From the NCBI RefSeq assembly GCF_900176465.1, contig NZ_FWXR01000025.1, positions 1 through 59,839 on the forward strand: a DNA stretch of 59,839 bases, given 5' to 3'. This stretch comes from Fulvimarina manganoxydans. GTDB lineage: Bacteria; Pseudomonadota; Alphaproteobacteria; Rhizobiales; Rhizobiaceae. This document shows positions 17,798-28,276 of this stretch, piece after piece (positions within the stretch are counted from its first letter, which is position 1; each line of letters opens with the position of its first letter). A program made the translations under genes and the position numbers. A model generated the notes under the pieces. It did no database searches and was not told the origin of the DNA. It saw only the letters and a program-made list of their open reading frames with translations.

Positions 17798-18504
17798 GAG
17801 AGATAGCCGAGCTGCGCCGCGAGCGCGACCGCATGGGTCCGGTTGGAGGCCCCGAGCTTGCGCTGCGCAGAGGTCAGATATTGAGACACGGTGTATTCGG
17901 ATAGGCTGAGGATCGTCCCGATCTCTTGGGAGGTCTTTCCCAGCATTGCGAGGCGCAGGCTGTCGCGCTCGCGCAAGGTGAGCGGATTGTTGCGCCGGTT
18001 TTCCTCGAACCGTAGCGCCGCCAGCATGCCGAGAAAGGAAAAGGCGAAGCAATGTAGCGCCTGGATCGAGGCGCGATCGGGGAGCGCGTTCGGACCGGCA
18101 AAACTCAGAACGCCGCTGAAGGCGGTCAAGGCGTGAACCGGCAGAAGAACGCCCTCGCGCCAACCTTCGCCAGCCAGAAACTTCGCGCCGGGCGAAGGAT
18201 CGTCGTCCGAGATGCCATAGAGCGTATCGAGATCCCATTCGAAGGGCATCGGATCGGTGGCTAGAGTCGCGACGACGACCTTGTGGCGATGAAGCCCGGT
18301 CGTCTCGTAGCTTCGTTGAAAGGCAGGGGACCAGTTGCCGAGCAGATAACGGGTCTGAAGCCCCTCCTCATCCGTTGCCGGCATGGCGAGCGCGGCGGCA
18401 TGGGTGAAGCCGAGATCGGCGGAAACGGACAGAAGCTCCGCGGTCAGAGCATCCTCGTCCCACGGACCGTCGAGACTGGCGATGCGATGAAGGCAATCGG
18501 TCAT
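17794..18504 (-). CDS. LuxR-type regulator with autoinducer-binding domain (solo)
   Basis: A 236-residue LuxR/TraR-type transcription factor: N-terminal autoinducer-binding domain (about 15-160) and C-terminal GerE helix-turn-helix (LTLRERDSLRLAMLGKTSQEIG to the end, about 172-230). Ligand-pocket tryptophans are present (W58, W90), but the Asp-Pro pair that binds the homoserine-lactone amide in canonical receptors is replaced by His74-Lys75. No luxI synthase occurs in the window, so it is a LuxR solo that may sense a different ligand or none. The start ATG at 18504 (MTDCLHRIA) is chosen over longer frames because upstream residues are Arg-rich and outside the family. The stop overlaps alkB. 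Confidence 0.88.
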   Translation of the reverse strand: MTDCLHRIASLDGPWDEDALTAELLSVSADLGFTHAAALAMPATDEEGLQTRYLLGNWSPAFQRSYETTGLHRHKVVVATLATDPMPFEWDLDTLYGISDDDPSPGAKFLAGEGWREGVLLPVHALTAFSGVLSFAGPNALPDRASIQALHCFAFSFLGMLAALRFEENRRNNPLTLRERDSLRLAMLGKTSQEIGTILSLSEYTVSQYLTSAQRKLGASNRTHAVALAAQLGYLS

Positions 18505-18931
18505 GCGACGCGGCCCGATCCGCACGGACAGACGCGTCCGTTTACGGGACAGCGTCGTCGATCCCCCCGCCAGTCGAGCGCCCCGTCGATCATCGAACCG
18601 TCTGGCATTGATCCATCCCTCGTCGATCCGGCGCAATCGAGACGATTGGCCGTCTTCTCCGCACGCAGCCACTTTGAACGCATTCCGCCACAAATTTGAA
18701 GCCTTGCGCAAACGGCAAACCCCACTTCTGCTCCAGAGCGGGACAGCCTCTTTCAGAAGAAATAAGGAAGAGTCCCGCCTCAGCACCGTTTACCATTCTT
18801 CAATACAGCGGCTCGCCGCCATTGACCGAAACTCTCAGAGAGATTTACTTCCGGTTAGCCAAGCATTCCGAAAAATTTTCGGATTATATTCAAATTTTAA
18901 CTTTCCCGAATCCAATCGCCGGAGGCGTAGA
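18505..18931. promoter_or_regulatory. Divergent promoter region with a perfect palindrome at 18868-18882
   Basis: 427 bases between the divergent luxR-alkB pair and the DUF4214 gene. The right half is distinctly AT-rich compared with its surroundings. It contains the perfect 15-base palindrome CCGAAAA-A-TTTTCGG at 18868-18882, 50 bases upstream of the DUF4214 start codon, a candidate operator. It does not match the ~20-bp lux-box pattern. The ribosome site GGAGG at 18921-18925 serves the DUF4214 gene. No other gene is seen. Confidence 0.5.
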
Positions 18932-20074
18932 ATGGGTATCGCGCGCATCGATCCGAACACGGTTCGAGACGGCTATCTGCAAGAAGCGAGCGCGGACGAC
19001 GTCTTCGTCCTCGCTGTCGAACAAGGCTGGTCCTATCGAATCGATCTTCTGTCATCCGACGGGTCACTCGATCCCCTTCTCTCGGTCTATGAAGCATCGA
19101 GCGGCCGTGTCTTTGCCAATGACGACGTGGATCACAACGGCGGGAATTTCAATGCGAGCCTCGGCTTCACGGCCGCGGCGTCGGGCGATGTCTATATCGA
19201 CGTCTCCAGCTGGGGCGACATCACCTTCGGTGGCTACCACCTGGTGGTGAACCCGGTCGGCCACGTCTATGATTCATCCAGCTTCCTTTTCACGGATGTC
19301 GATATGGGCATCTTCGAGAGGGCCCGCACCGTGGTTCTGGACCAGCCACATGTTGGATCGATCGACTTTTCCGGCGATATCGACATGTTCCGTCTCGACG
19401 TGATCGCCGGTCGGTCCTACACGGTCGATCTCAGCGATCTGGGAGCCGGGCTCGACATGGCGCTCGAAGTCTTCGGAGCGAACGGCCACAGCATCGGCTT
19501 CAACGACGACCGGGGCGACGGAAGCCTCAACTCCCGTGTCCATTTCACTGCCGAGGAAACCAGATCGGTCTATCTGGAAGCCTTTTCACACGCGGGCACG
19601 ATCGGTGCCTACCGCCTCGATGTGAACGGTGGATATGGCGATGACAACCAAGGTTCGGACCACCTGAACGGTCTCTCCCCAAACGACGCGAAAGAAATCG
19701 CCTATCTCTACGAAGCGGCGCTCGGACGTCAGGCTGATATTGACGGGCTCAATTTCTGGATTGATCAAAAAGAGTCGGGCTTTTACGACGATGGGGATAT
19801 TGCCCTGGAATTCGTTGGTTCGACCGAATTTCGCGGACGCTTCGGCGATCCGGAAGCGATGACCAATCAGGACTTCGTCGAGCGGCTGTATCTCAACGTC
19901 CTCGATCGGCCGGGCGAAACCGCCGGCGTCGCTTTCTGGACTCATCAGGTCGATACCGGCATGGATTGGAAGGAGCTTCTCTGGAGCTTCGCGACGAGCG
20001 AGGAAAACACCGCCAATTCTCAATATATCGATACGCTGACCGATGATGGGTCCGGCTGGTGGTATTTTGCCTGA
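18932..20074 (+). CDS. Predicted secreted protein with two PPC-like beta domains and DUF4214
   Basis: 380 residues. Two beta-sandwich repeats resembling bacterial pre-peptidase C-terminal domains occupy about 10-110 and 120-235. Each has a YxIDL/YTVDLS strand, a DPLLSVYEASSG / DMALEVFGANG strand and an acidic NDD loop. A DUF4214 domain follows (about 250-370; YLYEAALGRQADIDGLNFW and a second YLNVLDRPGETAGVAFW half-repeat). There is no N-terminal signal peptide, and the chain ends in an aromatic tail (GWWYFA), as in type I secretion substrates. The ATG is fixed by GGAGG six bases upstream; the longer frame to 18503 is non-coding. Function unknown; one of four DUF4214 proteins in this window. 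Confidence 0.85.
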   Translation: MGIARIDPNTVRDGYLQEASADDVFVLAVEQGWSYRIDLLSSDGSLDPLLSVYEASSGRVFANDDVDHNGGNFNASLGFTAAASGDVYIDVSSWGDITFGGYHLVVNPVGHVYDSSSFLFTDVDMGIFERARTVVLDQPHVGSIDFSGDIDMFRLDVIAGRSYTVDLSDLGAGLDMALEVFGANGHSIGFNDDRGDGSLNSRVHFTAEETRSVYLEAFSHAGTIGAYRLDVNGGYGDDNQGSDHLNGLSPNDAKEIAYLYEAALGRQADIDGLNFWIDQKESGFYDDGDIALEFVGSTEFRGRFGDPEAMTNQDFVERLYLNVLDRPGETAGVAFWTHQVDTGMDWKELLWSFATSEENTANSQYIDTLTDDGSGWWYFA

Positions 20075-20096
20075 GCCGAAACGGCGGCAATCCTCA

Positions 20097-20124
20097 GAGG
20101 GCGGCGAGTCGAAACGTCGCCCTC
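20097..20124 (+). terminator. Possible terminator of the DUF4214 gene
   Basis: GAGGGCGGCG, 8-base loop, CGTCGCCCTC: a 10-bp stem with one G-U pair, 23 bases after the stop codon. The following sequence (GGGAATGGATTTTCC) has only a weak U-run. The rest of the 300-base spacer to the RlpA gene (20125-20374) shows no gene. Confidence 0.45.
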
Positions 20125-20374
20125 GGGAATGGATTTTCCTCGCGATATTCACAAGTTACGATTTCCTCAAAAAAGTTCCCCTTCAGCGCAAAAACCTTCT
20201 CTTCGCCGGATTCAGATCACTCTTTCGTCACATGAGTTGAGGATATGGCGCCTCACCGACCGGTCCGAGGGGTCTTGCGGGACGAAGCGTCCGAAGCATC
20301 GACTGGCGGCTTAAGATGGGGTCAGCGCAAACGCCAAGCTGCGACGCGCTCATAACGCTTCACAGGTCTGACGA

Positions 20375-20761
20375 ATGAAGTTCACTGCCAAGGCGGTCCT
20401 CACGGCCGCTGTTCTCGCCTTCGCCTCTGCGGGTGCCACTGTCGCGACGACCGAAGTCGTCTATGCGGGTTCCAAGGCAAGCGCCGGAACCGCTTCCTAT
20501 TACGGCAAGCGCTTCCACGGCCGCACCACGGCCAATGGCGAACGGTTCAACATGAACGCCATGACTGCAGCGCACAAGTCGCTGCCTTTCGGCACAAAAG
20601 TGAAGGTCACCAATCGCAACAACGGCAAGTCCGTCGTCGTGCGCATCAACGATCGCGGCCCGTATCACGGCAATCGCGTGATCGATCTCTCCCGCGGCGC
20701 CGCCGCGAAGATCGGCATGCTGAATTCCGGCACGGCGCGCGTCAGCATTCAGGTCCTCTGA
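20375..20761 (+). CDS. RlpA-like double-psi beta-barrel protein
   Basis: A 128-residue exported protein: Sec signal peptide (about residues 1-32, cleavage near VVYAGSKA), then one double-psi beta-barrel of the RlpA type. The motif [22 protein letters not shown] and the catalytic-site segment [22 protein letters not shown] are both present. In relatives this fold is a lytic transglycosylase acting on peptidoglycan lacking stem peptides, or a cell-wall binding module. There is no SPOR domain, no lipobox cysteine and half the usual RlpA length, so it is a minimal soluble version. It has its own terminator and stands alone. Confidence 0.9.
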   Translation: MKFTAKAVLTAAVLAFASAGATVATTEVVYAGSKASAGTASYYGKRFHGRTTANGERFNMNAMTAAHKSLPFGTKVKVTNRNNGKSVVVRINDRGPYHGNRVIDLSRGAAAKIGMLNSGTARVSIQVL

Positions 20762-20832
20762 TCGGACCGATAAGATGCGAGGGATCGTTCAATGCGATGG
20801 ACATCCCTCAAAGCCGGTAGGGTTCGAGCGAA

Positions 20833-20867
20833 GGCGGAGCGTCCATGATGGGCCCTCCGCCTTTTTT
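20833..20867 (+). terminator. Rho-independent terminator after the RlpA gene
   Basis: GGCGGAG (20833-20839) pairs with CTCCGCC (20855-20861) and is followed directly by six T. The stem and U-run make a good intrinsic terminator, 72 bases after the stop. It isolates the RlpA gene from the thiC leader. Confidence 0.85.
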
Positions 20868-20959
20868 CGTGCACCATTTCCGTGGTCGGCGGACGAGATT
20901 GGCTATTTGGCTCTTCGCTGGCCCGCTTGACAGCGCTCCGCGGACTGATAGCGTTGATC

Positions 20960-21059
20960 CCATCCAAGGGGAGGTCCGGCAGGGACCTGAGAGGCCGACG
21001 GGAGCGATCCGCGCGGCGACCCTTCGAACCTGATCCAGTTCATACTGGCGTAGGGATGG
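20960..21059 (+). ncRNA. TPP (THI-box) riboswitch
   Basis: The thi-box hallmarks are all present in order: closing stem P1 (CCATCC 20960-20965 with GGATGG 21054-21059), GGGGAGG...CTGAGAGG (the CUGAGA pyrimidine-sensing core, 20986-20993), then ACCCTTCGAACCTGATC (21020-21034) and the CTGGCGTAGGGA end of the pyrophosphate-sensing helix (21045-21056). It lies about 230 bases upstream of the thiC start and should repress thiC when thiamine diphosphate is abundant. In Gram-negatives this is usually by hiding the ribosome site. A P3 stem extension (GGCCGACGGGAGCGATCCGC area) is longer than minimal. Confidence 0.96.
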
Positions 21060-21084
21060 GAAGCCGGACAGCGACGATGCATGA

Positions 21085-23145
<2,061 letters not shown>

Positions 23146-23174
23146 CCGAGCGCCGCTCCAGCAAAAGCAATGAA

Positions 23175-23203
23175 AACCCCGGTGCAGCGGCTGCACCGGG
23201 GTT
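23175..23203. terminator. Bidirectional terminator between thiC and the nucleotidase gene
   Basis: A perfect 12-bp stem (AACCCCGGTGCA, 5-base loop, TGCACCGGGGTT) lies in the 110-bp gap between two convergent genes. On the minus strand it runs into TTTTCATTGCTTTT, a good U-tract; on the plus strand the tract is weaker (TTCCTTA). It probably ends both transcripts. Confidence 0.88.
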
Positions 23204-23255
23204 CCTTAGATGCGAGGCGCGACCGGGTGCGAGGCGCCCGGCGGCTGATGGTGGC

Positions 23256-25568
23256 TCAGGCGATCGACGTCTCGATGCCGTCCACGGCCGCAAAGCCGAG
23301 GAGGAGAGCATCGAAACCATCGGCTTCGACGATGTCGTCCCAATAGTCGAGCTCGGCATCGACCGCTTCGCGACCGAAGCCGTTCTGATAGACGAGGCTG
23401 ATCGCATCGCGGGTCGAAAGACCGTCGATCTGATCGGTGAACTCGCTGCTGGTGACGAAGAAAGAAGCCGCCTGTTCGACCGTCAGGGACTGGCCTTTGT
23501 TCGCATTGATCCAGAAAGCCTCGCCATTGGTCTCGGCGTTGCGGTTGAACGCCGCCTGATAGAAGACGTCCAGATCCTGGCGGAACTCGGCATCGCCCAA
23601 CACGGTGTCCTGACGCAGGTCGAGGTTCTGGATGCGCGTGTCCTCGGCCTCGGGCGTGTCGGCTCCCATGAAGGCATTCGATTCACTACCGAATTTTTCG
23701 GAAAGGTAATCGCCAAGAGCCTTCTGCTCGCCGAGCGCGTTGGCCGGCGCCTCAGGAAGATCGGCTTCGGCATCGTTGATGATCGACGGATCGATCGGAT
23801 CGGAGAGCGTGCCGTCCTGAAGGAGGAAGCGGAAGTTCTCCGCGTTGTCGCGGAAGGGATAGCCATCGCCGCCACCAGCGATGAAGTTGAGCGTCACGAT
23901 CGAAATGGTCGACGGCGCGTTCTCGACGATCTGACCGTCTTCGACGATCGTCGCCAGCACTTTGCCATCTGCATCGATGAGCGCGACATTCTTGATCCGG
24001 GCACCCGACTCCGCACCCTCGTCGTAAGAATAGCTGACTCCGCCGACCTGCGGGAACGCGCCCTCATTATTGGCGACACCGGCCGCGTAATCGAGGATGT
24101 TCAAGAGGCCCTGAGGCGTCACGTCCGCGACGACCAGCTTGTTGTCGAAGCGCAGCGCATTCTCGATATCGAGCTGGGAAACGCCGCCGAGGGGCTTGCC
24201 GGCTTCCGGATTGGCGATCGGGCGAACCTCTTCACCTTCCTGGTTGACCGAACCGATCGAAGCGCGGATGCCGCCGCCATTCTTGATGGAGACGACGAAG
24301 CTGTCGCCGCCCAGCGCGTCGAGCGCGGCATCGCGATTGGCGTCGGCGGTCAGATTGCCGAGATTGGTCTCCTGGCTGCGGACGATCGCGCGCTCGCCTT
24401 CCAGATAGACATCCGTGCGGCCGAAGACGGTGCCGTCCTTGTCGTTGATGACATTTTGGACGGCATTGGTGATGGTGCGCACCTCGCTGCCGATCGAGCC
24501 GTCGGTGAAGGCGACGGACTCCAGCTCGTCGACGGAGACGCCATAGGCCTTGGCGACGATCTCGGCGCTGGACGCATAGGCGCCGCTTTCGGCAACATCA
24601 TAGCTGCCCGGAACGTAGTTGCCGTTCTCGTCGAACTTGACCACGAGGCGACCGAGATAGGTGAATTCGTTGTCGGTGTTGACCAGAAGCGTCGTGCCGC
24701 CGGCCGCATCGGTGATCTCGATCGGATAGGTGTCCGAGAACTCCGCCGCATGGCCGTTGAACTGAACGGCCTGATCGTCGGCGTCGCCGATCCGCTCGTT
24801 GGAGCCAGCGCCCACGATGATATCGACCCCCTTGAGAAGGGTTGCCAATTCGCGCTCATTGTCGAGATTCTGCAGATGCGACATCAGAACGATCTTGTTG
24901 ATGCCGTCCGCGATCATCCGGTCGATGATCGGCTGAAGCTCGGCGGCTAGCGCCGACATGTCATCTTCATTCGGACCGTTCACGGTGGTCCCGGTCGGGG
25001 AGGAAATGTTCTCCAGACGCTGGGTCGTCGCGCCAAGAAGGCCGATGCGCTCGCCGCCTTCGGTGATGACCGCAGCGGGAACGATGGAGCCCGGTGCCAG
25101 CGATGAGGCCTCGGGAAGCGTATCGCCGCTCAGCGTGTCGATATAATTGTTCGACAGCGAGGAGTCGCCGGAGAAATCGACATTGGCGGTAATCTGCGGG
25201 AACAGCGCGCCGACCCAGTCGCCCGACGGAGAGATCATTTCGTCATAGGCACGGGAACCGAGATCGAATTCGTGGTTGCCGATCGTCGAGGCTTCGGTGC
25301 CGAACGCATTGAGGATTGCGAAATCCGGGCGGCCGCGCCCGGCGGAGCCGATGGCTGCGACATCGGAGATCGACGGATCGGCACCGGCCGTCAGGAACGG
25401 CCCCGGGATGACGTTGTCCCCACCCGACAGAATCAGCGTGTTTGCATATTTGTCGTCGAAATAATCGATCAACGCGCCCATCAAAGGTGCCGTCTGCGAA
25501 GCCAGAAGGCCCGCTTCCGGATCGCCGAAGTGAAGCAGCTGAAGCGTGTAATAGGAGGACTGATCCAT
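23256..25568 (-). CDS. 5'-nucleotidase/metallophosphatase with C-terminal DUF4214
   Basis: 770 residues: metallophosphoesterase domain (about 5-310), 5'-nucleotidase C-terminal domain (about 345-570; RSQETNLGNLTADAN and KNGGGIRAS substrate loops) and a DUF4214 module (about 670-770; VFYQAAFNRNAETNGEAFW). The central metal motif GNHEFDLG is intact, but the N-terminal D-x-H is D-P-E (HFGDPEAG), and the usual GHxH motif reads GAGSNE. This matches a divergent subfamily of large secreted nucleotidases rather than E. coli UshA. No N-terminal signal is present, which suggests type I export. Likely extracellular phosphate or nucleoside scavenging. Confidence 0.86.
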   Translation of the reverse strand: MDQSSYYTLQLLHFGDPEAGLLASQTAPLMGALIDYFDDKYANTLILSGGDNVIPGPFLTAGADPSISDVAAIGSAGRGRPDFAILNAFGTEASTIGNHEFDLGSRAYDEMISPSGDWVGALFPQITANVDFSGDSSLSNNYIDTLSGDTLPEASSLAPGSIVPAAVITEGGERIGLLGATTQRLENISSPTGTTVNGPNEDDMSALAAELQPIIDRMIADGINKIVLMSHLQNLDNERELATLLKGVDIIVGAGSNERIGDADDQAVQFNGHAAEFSDTYPIEITDAAGGTTLLVNTDNEFTYLGRLVVKFDENGNYVPGSYDVAESGAYASSAEIVAKAYGVSVDELESVAFTDGSIGSEVRTITNAVQNVINDKDGTVFGRTDVYLEGERAIVRSQETNLGNLTADANRDAALDALGGDSFVVSIKNGGGIRASIGSVNQEGEEVRPIANPEAGKPLGGVSQLDIENALRFDNKLVVADVTPQGLLNILDYAAGVANNEGAFPQVGGVSYSYDEGAESGARIKNVALIDADGKVLATIVEDGQIVENAPSTISIVTLNFIAGGGDGYPFRDNAENFRFLLQDGTLSDPIDPSIINDAEADLPEAPANALGEQKALGDYLSEKFGSESNAFMGADTPEAEDTRIQNLDLRQDTVLGDAEFRQDLDVFYQAAFNRNAETNGEAFWINANKGQSLTVEQAASFFVTSSEFTDQIDGLSTRDAISLVYQNGFGREAVDAELDYWDDIVEADGFDALLLGFAAVDGIETSIA

Positions 25569-25744
25569 TTTAAGCGTCCGCTATGGCTCGGGCGGTAGGC
25601 ACTCATCGACCCACGAAGTTCCCGACATGACAGAAAGCGCCAACCGCGCGGATCGTGATGTGTCGATCCGCGCCGTGGCACGTCGATCCCGGCGGCCGAG
25701 CCTCTTTTCGGCAAGGTCGCGGTGCGGGTCGCTGTTATGGGCGC

Positions 25745-25761
25745 CATGCAAAAACTGCATG
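25745..25761. promoter_or_regulatory. Short inverted repeat upstream of the nucleotidase gene
   Basis: CATGCA-AAAAC-TGCATG, a 6-bp dyad about 180 bases before the nucleotidase start in the 373-base spacer. It could be an operator or part of a 5' leader structure. Nothing else gene-like was found between 25569 and 25866. A PHO-box pattern was looked for by eye and not recognised. Confidence 0.3.
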
Positions 25762-25866
25762 ACGGAAGCGTTACAGAAATATGTCGCGGGTCGTTGAGGC
25801 CGCTTTTGAGCCTCTGGAAAATGGATTGCTAGCGAAGCGAATTGCGTACCGGCGCGCGTGACGAGC

Positions 25867-25909
25867 AAAAAACAATGCCGCGCATCTCCATCGATGGGAG
25901 ACGCGCGGC
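25867..25909 (-). terminator. Rho-independent terminator of the 285-residue DUF4214 gene
   Basis: On the minus strand a long stem (GCCGCGC with GCGCGGC, continued inward by TCTCC/GGAGA) is followed by ATTG and six T. It lies 33 bases past the stop codon of the DUF4214 gene ending at 25942, so this gene and the polysaccharide genes upstream are separated from the nucleotidase gene. Confidence 0.85.
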
Positions 25910-25941
25910 GCCGGGTCGAATCGCTATTTTTGGATGGATCG

Positions 25942-26799
25942 TCAGAAGAAGTAGCCGTTCGCGAAAGCCGCATCGACATTCGTCGAATTTTCTTCCGACA
26001 AGGCCAATCCGGAAAGCGCCCCGGCGACGTCGATCTGGCCCGACGAATAGGCGTTGGCCCAGAAGGTAAGACCAGCGTCTTCCGGATCGCGATCAAGGAT
26101 ATTGCGATAGAGCTCGGTCACGAAGGCGACCGCGTCGTCGATGATGCGCGCATAGGCGGTTTGGAACTCGTCGGAAGCGACGAAGGCATTGGCGACCGCG
26201 TTGAAGTCAAGAACGGCGTCATCAAGAGCATCGATCCAATATTTGAAGCCGGCGGAATCCGGCATCCGGCCGAATGTCGCCTCGTAAAGACCGAGGAGAT
26301 TTCCGGCCGCACCGTCCTTGTCCAGAGCCAGCGTCCCGTCGGCGAACTGGATGCGTTCGAGATTGCTCAGGCTTTCGGAGAAGCCATCCCCCGTGATGGT
26401 GACGCTCGTCCCGTCGACGCGGATTTGAACGCCGCTGTAGGGCAAGCTGTAGGTTGCGGTCCCCAAACCGCCATCTTCCGTAACGACACCAACCGTGCCG
26501 CCACCGCCATTCTGACCACCCTCGCCTACCTCGGCCCCATTCAGATATTCGCCGATGACCGTATCGCGATCAAAGGCCTCGAGCGCTGCCAGGAGCTCTT
26601 GCTTTCCGGCCTCCACGAGCGAGGGGTTCTGCCAGATGTAACGCAGAAGATCGGCTGTCTCGGGCGTCAACGAGCCTGGAGGCGCAGTCGAAATGATCAC
26701 CTCGACATCCAGCGTCTGGGTGAGGTTTCCGTATTGTTCGAGAATATCGATGAGAGCGCCGATCGTCAGATCGATAAAGGCCGAAAAGTCGAAAGTCAT
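25942..26799 (-). CDS. DUF4214 domain protein, putative type I secretion substrate
   Basis: 285 residues. The first ~100 residues are helical with no homology I recognise (TLDVEVIISTAPPGSLTPE). A Gly-rich linker (GEGGQNGGGG) follows, then a short beta module (LSNLERIQFADGTLALD) of the kind that precedes DUF4214 in RTX-type proteins. DUF4214 proper spans about 170-275 (LLGLYEATFGRMPDSAGFKYW and LYRNILDRDPEDAGLTFW). The tail ends NGYFF. No signal peptide. The ATG at 26799 has GGGGGA eight bases upstream; the frame 11 codons longer is unlikely. Function unknown. It is the downstream-most gene next to the glycosyltransferase block but has its own ribosome site and a 190-bp gap. Confidence 0.83.
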   Translation of the reverse strand: MTFDFSAFIDLTIGALIDILEQYGNLTQTLDVEVIISTAPPGSLTPETADLLRYIWQNPSLVEAGKQELLAALEAFDRDTVIGEYLNGAEVGEGGQNGGGGTVGVVTEDGGLGTATYSLPYSGVQIRVDGTSVTITGDGFSESLSNLERIQFADGTLALDKDGAAGNLLGLYEATFGRMPDSAGFKYWIDALDDAVLDFNAVANAFVASDEFQTAYARIIDDAVAFVTELYRNILDRDPEDAGLTFWANAYSSGQIDVAGALSGLALSEENSTNVDAAFANGYFF

Positions 26800-26989
26800 A
26801 CGCTTTGTCCCCCAAGCGGCCTCGCCGCCCACACTGCCGCAAGGTCAGATACTCACTTTCGCCAGTTCGAACAACAGATAGACTGCTTCTTAACCGCAAT
26901 CCAAAGCCATTATGACTTTACGGCAACAGGACCGCTTTGGCCGGCTGATGGTGGCGTTCCACCTCAATCTCCCACGGCCGCACGCCTCT

Positions 26990-28276
26990 CTACATCGATC
27001 CCCGACCAAGATGTCGATCGATCACGCCTTTGGCCTCCAGGGGCGCCGTCCAGCCGATGACACTGTCGGTGACACCGACGAAACGATGCTGGGCGAATTG
27101 CCGCGCCAACCCTCGACGAGCGTCCGTCAAGCGTTCGGTAAATCCAAGAAGCGCGTCGACATAGGCCTCAGGTGCATGAACAGTCTCGAGCCGCCTGCGT
27201 CCGGAAAACCCTCGATCGTCGAAAACGGTGCGGTCGCCGAGGAGCGCGGTGAGATAGGAATCGAGAAGCCCGGCTTCTTCTTTGGGATGAGCCTTCAAAA
27301 CGGTCTCGTCCGGCAACTGCGCAAACCAACCGATATCCGAGACCACCGAGGGCACCCCTGCATTGAATATGCGGAGCTGCGATCCCGAGGCCTCGCCAAT
27401 CGTCGGAAATCGAAGATTGAAGACGAGGTCTGCTGATGCCAACGCCTCGTCAAGTTCGGCCTCTGGCACGAAACCCTTGAGGGTGACGATCTCCTGCAGA
27501 CCGCGATCGGCGATCCAACCGCGAACCATCGGCTCGTCCCAAATCGGCCCGTAAATATCGAAGCGGAACAGGTCGCGATCGGGTTGACGCGCCAGCGCGT
27601 CGAGCACGGAATCGATGCGGCGATGAATGCCGAGATAGCCAAACTGCACGAGGCGGATCGGACCGTCGCGCTCGACCCGCCGCTGCAGCGGACCGGCTTC
27701 ATAGGGAAGTTCGACCTGAAGCGCGGGAAGCTCGTTCCGCTCGACCTCCTCGCGGACCAGTTGCGTATGGCAGACGGCGCCAAACGCATTGACGAGTGCC
27801 GGCGAGAGAAGTGGGAACGGTTTCATCGCCTCTCCCGGTTCGAGGCCGGTCAGAACCTTGTGGGCGACCTCGATTGCCGGTGCGCCATGGACGCGTTCCA
27901 ACTCACGCAGATAGATCGGTCTGCGGTCGTGACGCTCCAGCCAGTAATGGAAAAAAAGACCATGCAGGTCGGCTTCGTGGAGAATGACGATACCCGGCAC
28001 CATCCAGGCCATTTCCTGGATCGGCCAGTGAAAGCCGCCGTGATTGCCGAGATTGTAGAAGATCGCGTCGGCCCGATTGAGCGCGGCATAATCCTCTGGC
28101 GTCCTTTCGAAGCGCCTTATTTCGACACCGGCAAGGTCCGGCGGAACGGGGTTTTCAGTCGCAGTCCATATCGTCACTCGTGCCTTGCCGGCAAAAGCCG
28201 GCAAGGTTCGATTGGTGAAGTGGCCGATATCGGTGCGATCGGGCGGCAGGGGCGAGACCCAATGGATCGTCTTCAT
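26990..28276 (-). CDS. GT-B glycosyltransferase (GT4-like)
   Basis: 428 residues with a GT-B organisation. The N-terminal half includes MVPGIVILHEADLHGLFFHYW, typical of glycosyltransferases in rhizobial polysaccharide loci. The C-terminal half has the GT4 features VQFGYLGIHRRIDSVLDAL, IVTLKGFVPEAELDEAL and the donor-binding region FPTIGEASGSQLRIFNAG with its E-x7-E-like acids. The sugar donor is unknown. Its ATG at 28276 overlaps the preceding glycosyltransferase-methyltransferase stop by four bases, so the two are produced together. It is the last gene of the minus-strand polysaccharide operon. Confidence 0.85.
   Translation of the reverse strand: MKTIHWVSPLPPDRTDIGHFTNRTLPAFAGKARVTIWTATENPVPPDLAGVEIRRFERTPEDYAALNRADAIFYNLGNHGGFHWPIQEMAWMVPGIVILHEADLHGLFFHYWLERHDRRPIYLRELERVHGAPAIEVAHKVLTGLEPGEAMKPFPLLSPALVNAFGAVCHTQLVREEVERNELPALQVELPYEAGPLQRRVERDGPIRLVQFGYLGIHRRIDSVLDALARQPDRDLFRFDIYGPIWDEPMVRGWIADRGLQEIVTLKGFVPEAELDEALASADLVFNLRFPTIGEASGSQLRIFNAGVPSVVSDIGWFAQLPDETVLKAHPKEEAGLLDSYLTALLGDRTVFDDRGFSGRRRLETVHAPEAYVDALLGFTERLTDARRGLARQFAQHRFVGVTDSVIGWTAPLEAKGVIDRHLGRGSM

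Noticed and set aside
17798-18238. N-terminal extension of the AlkB frame
   Set aside because: It is luxR read in another frame; the GTGA overlap at 17794-17797 and AlkB homology set the start.
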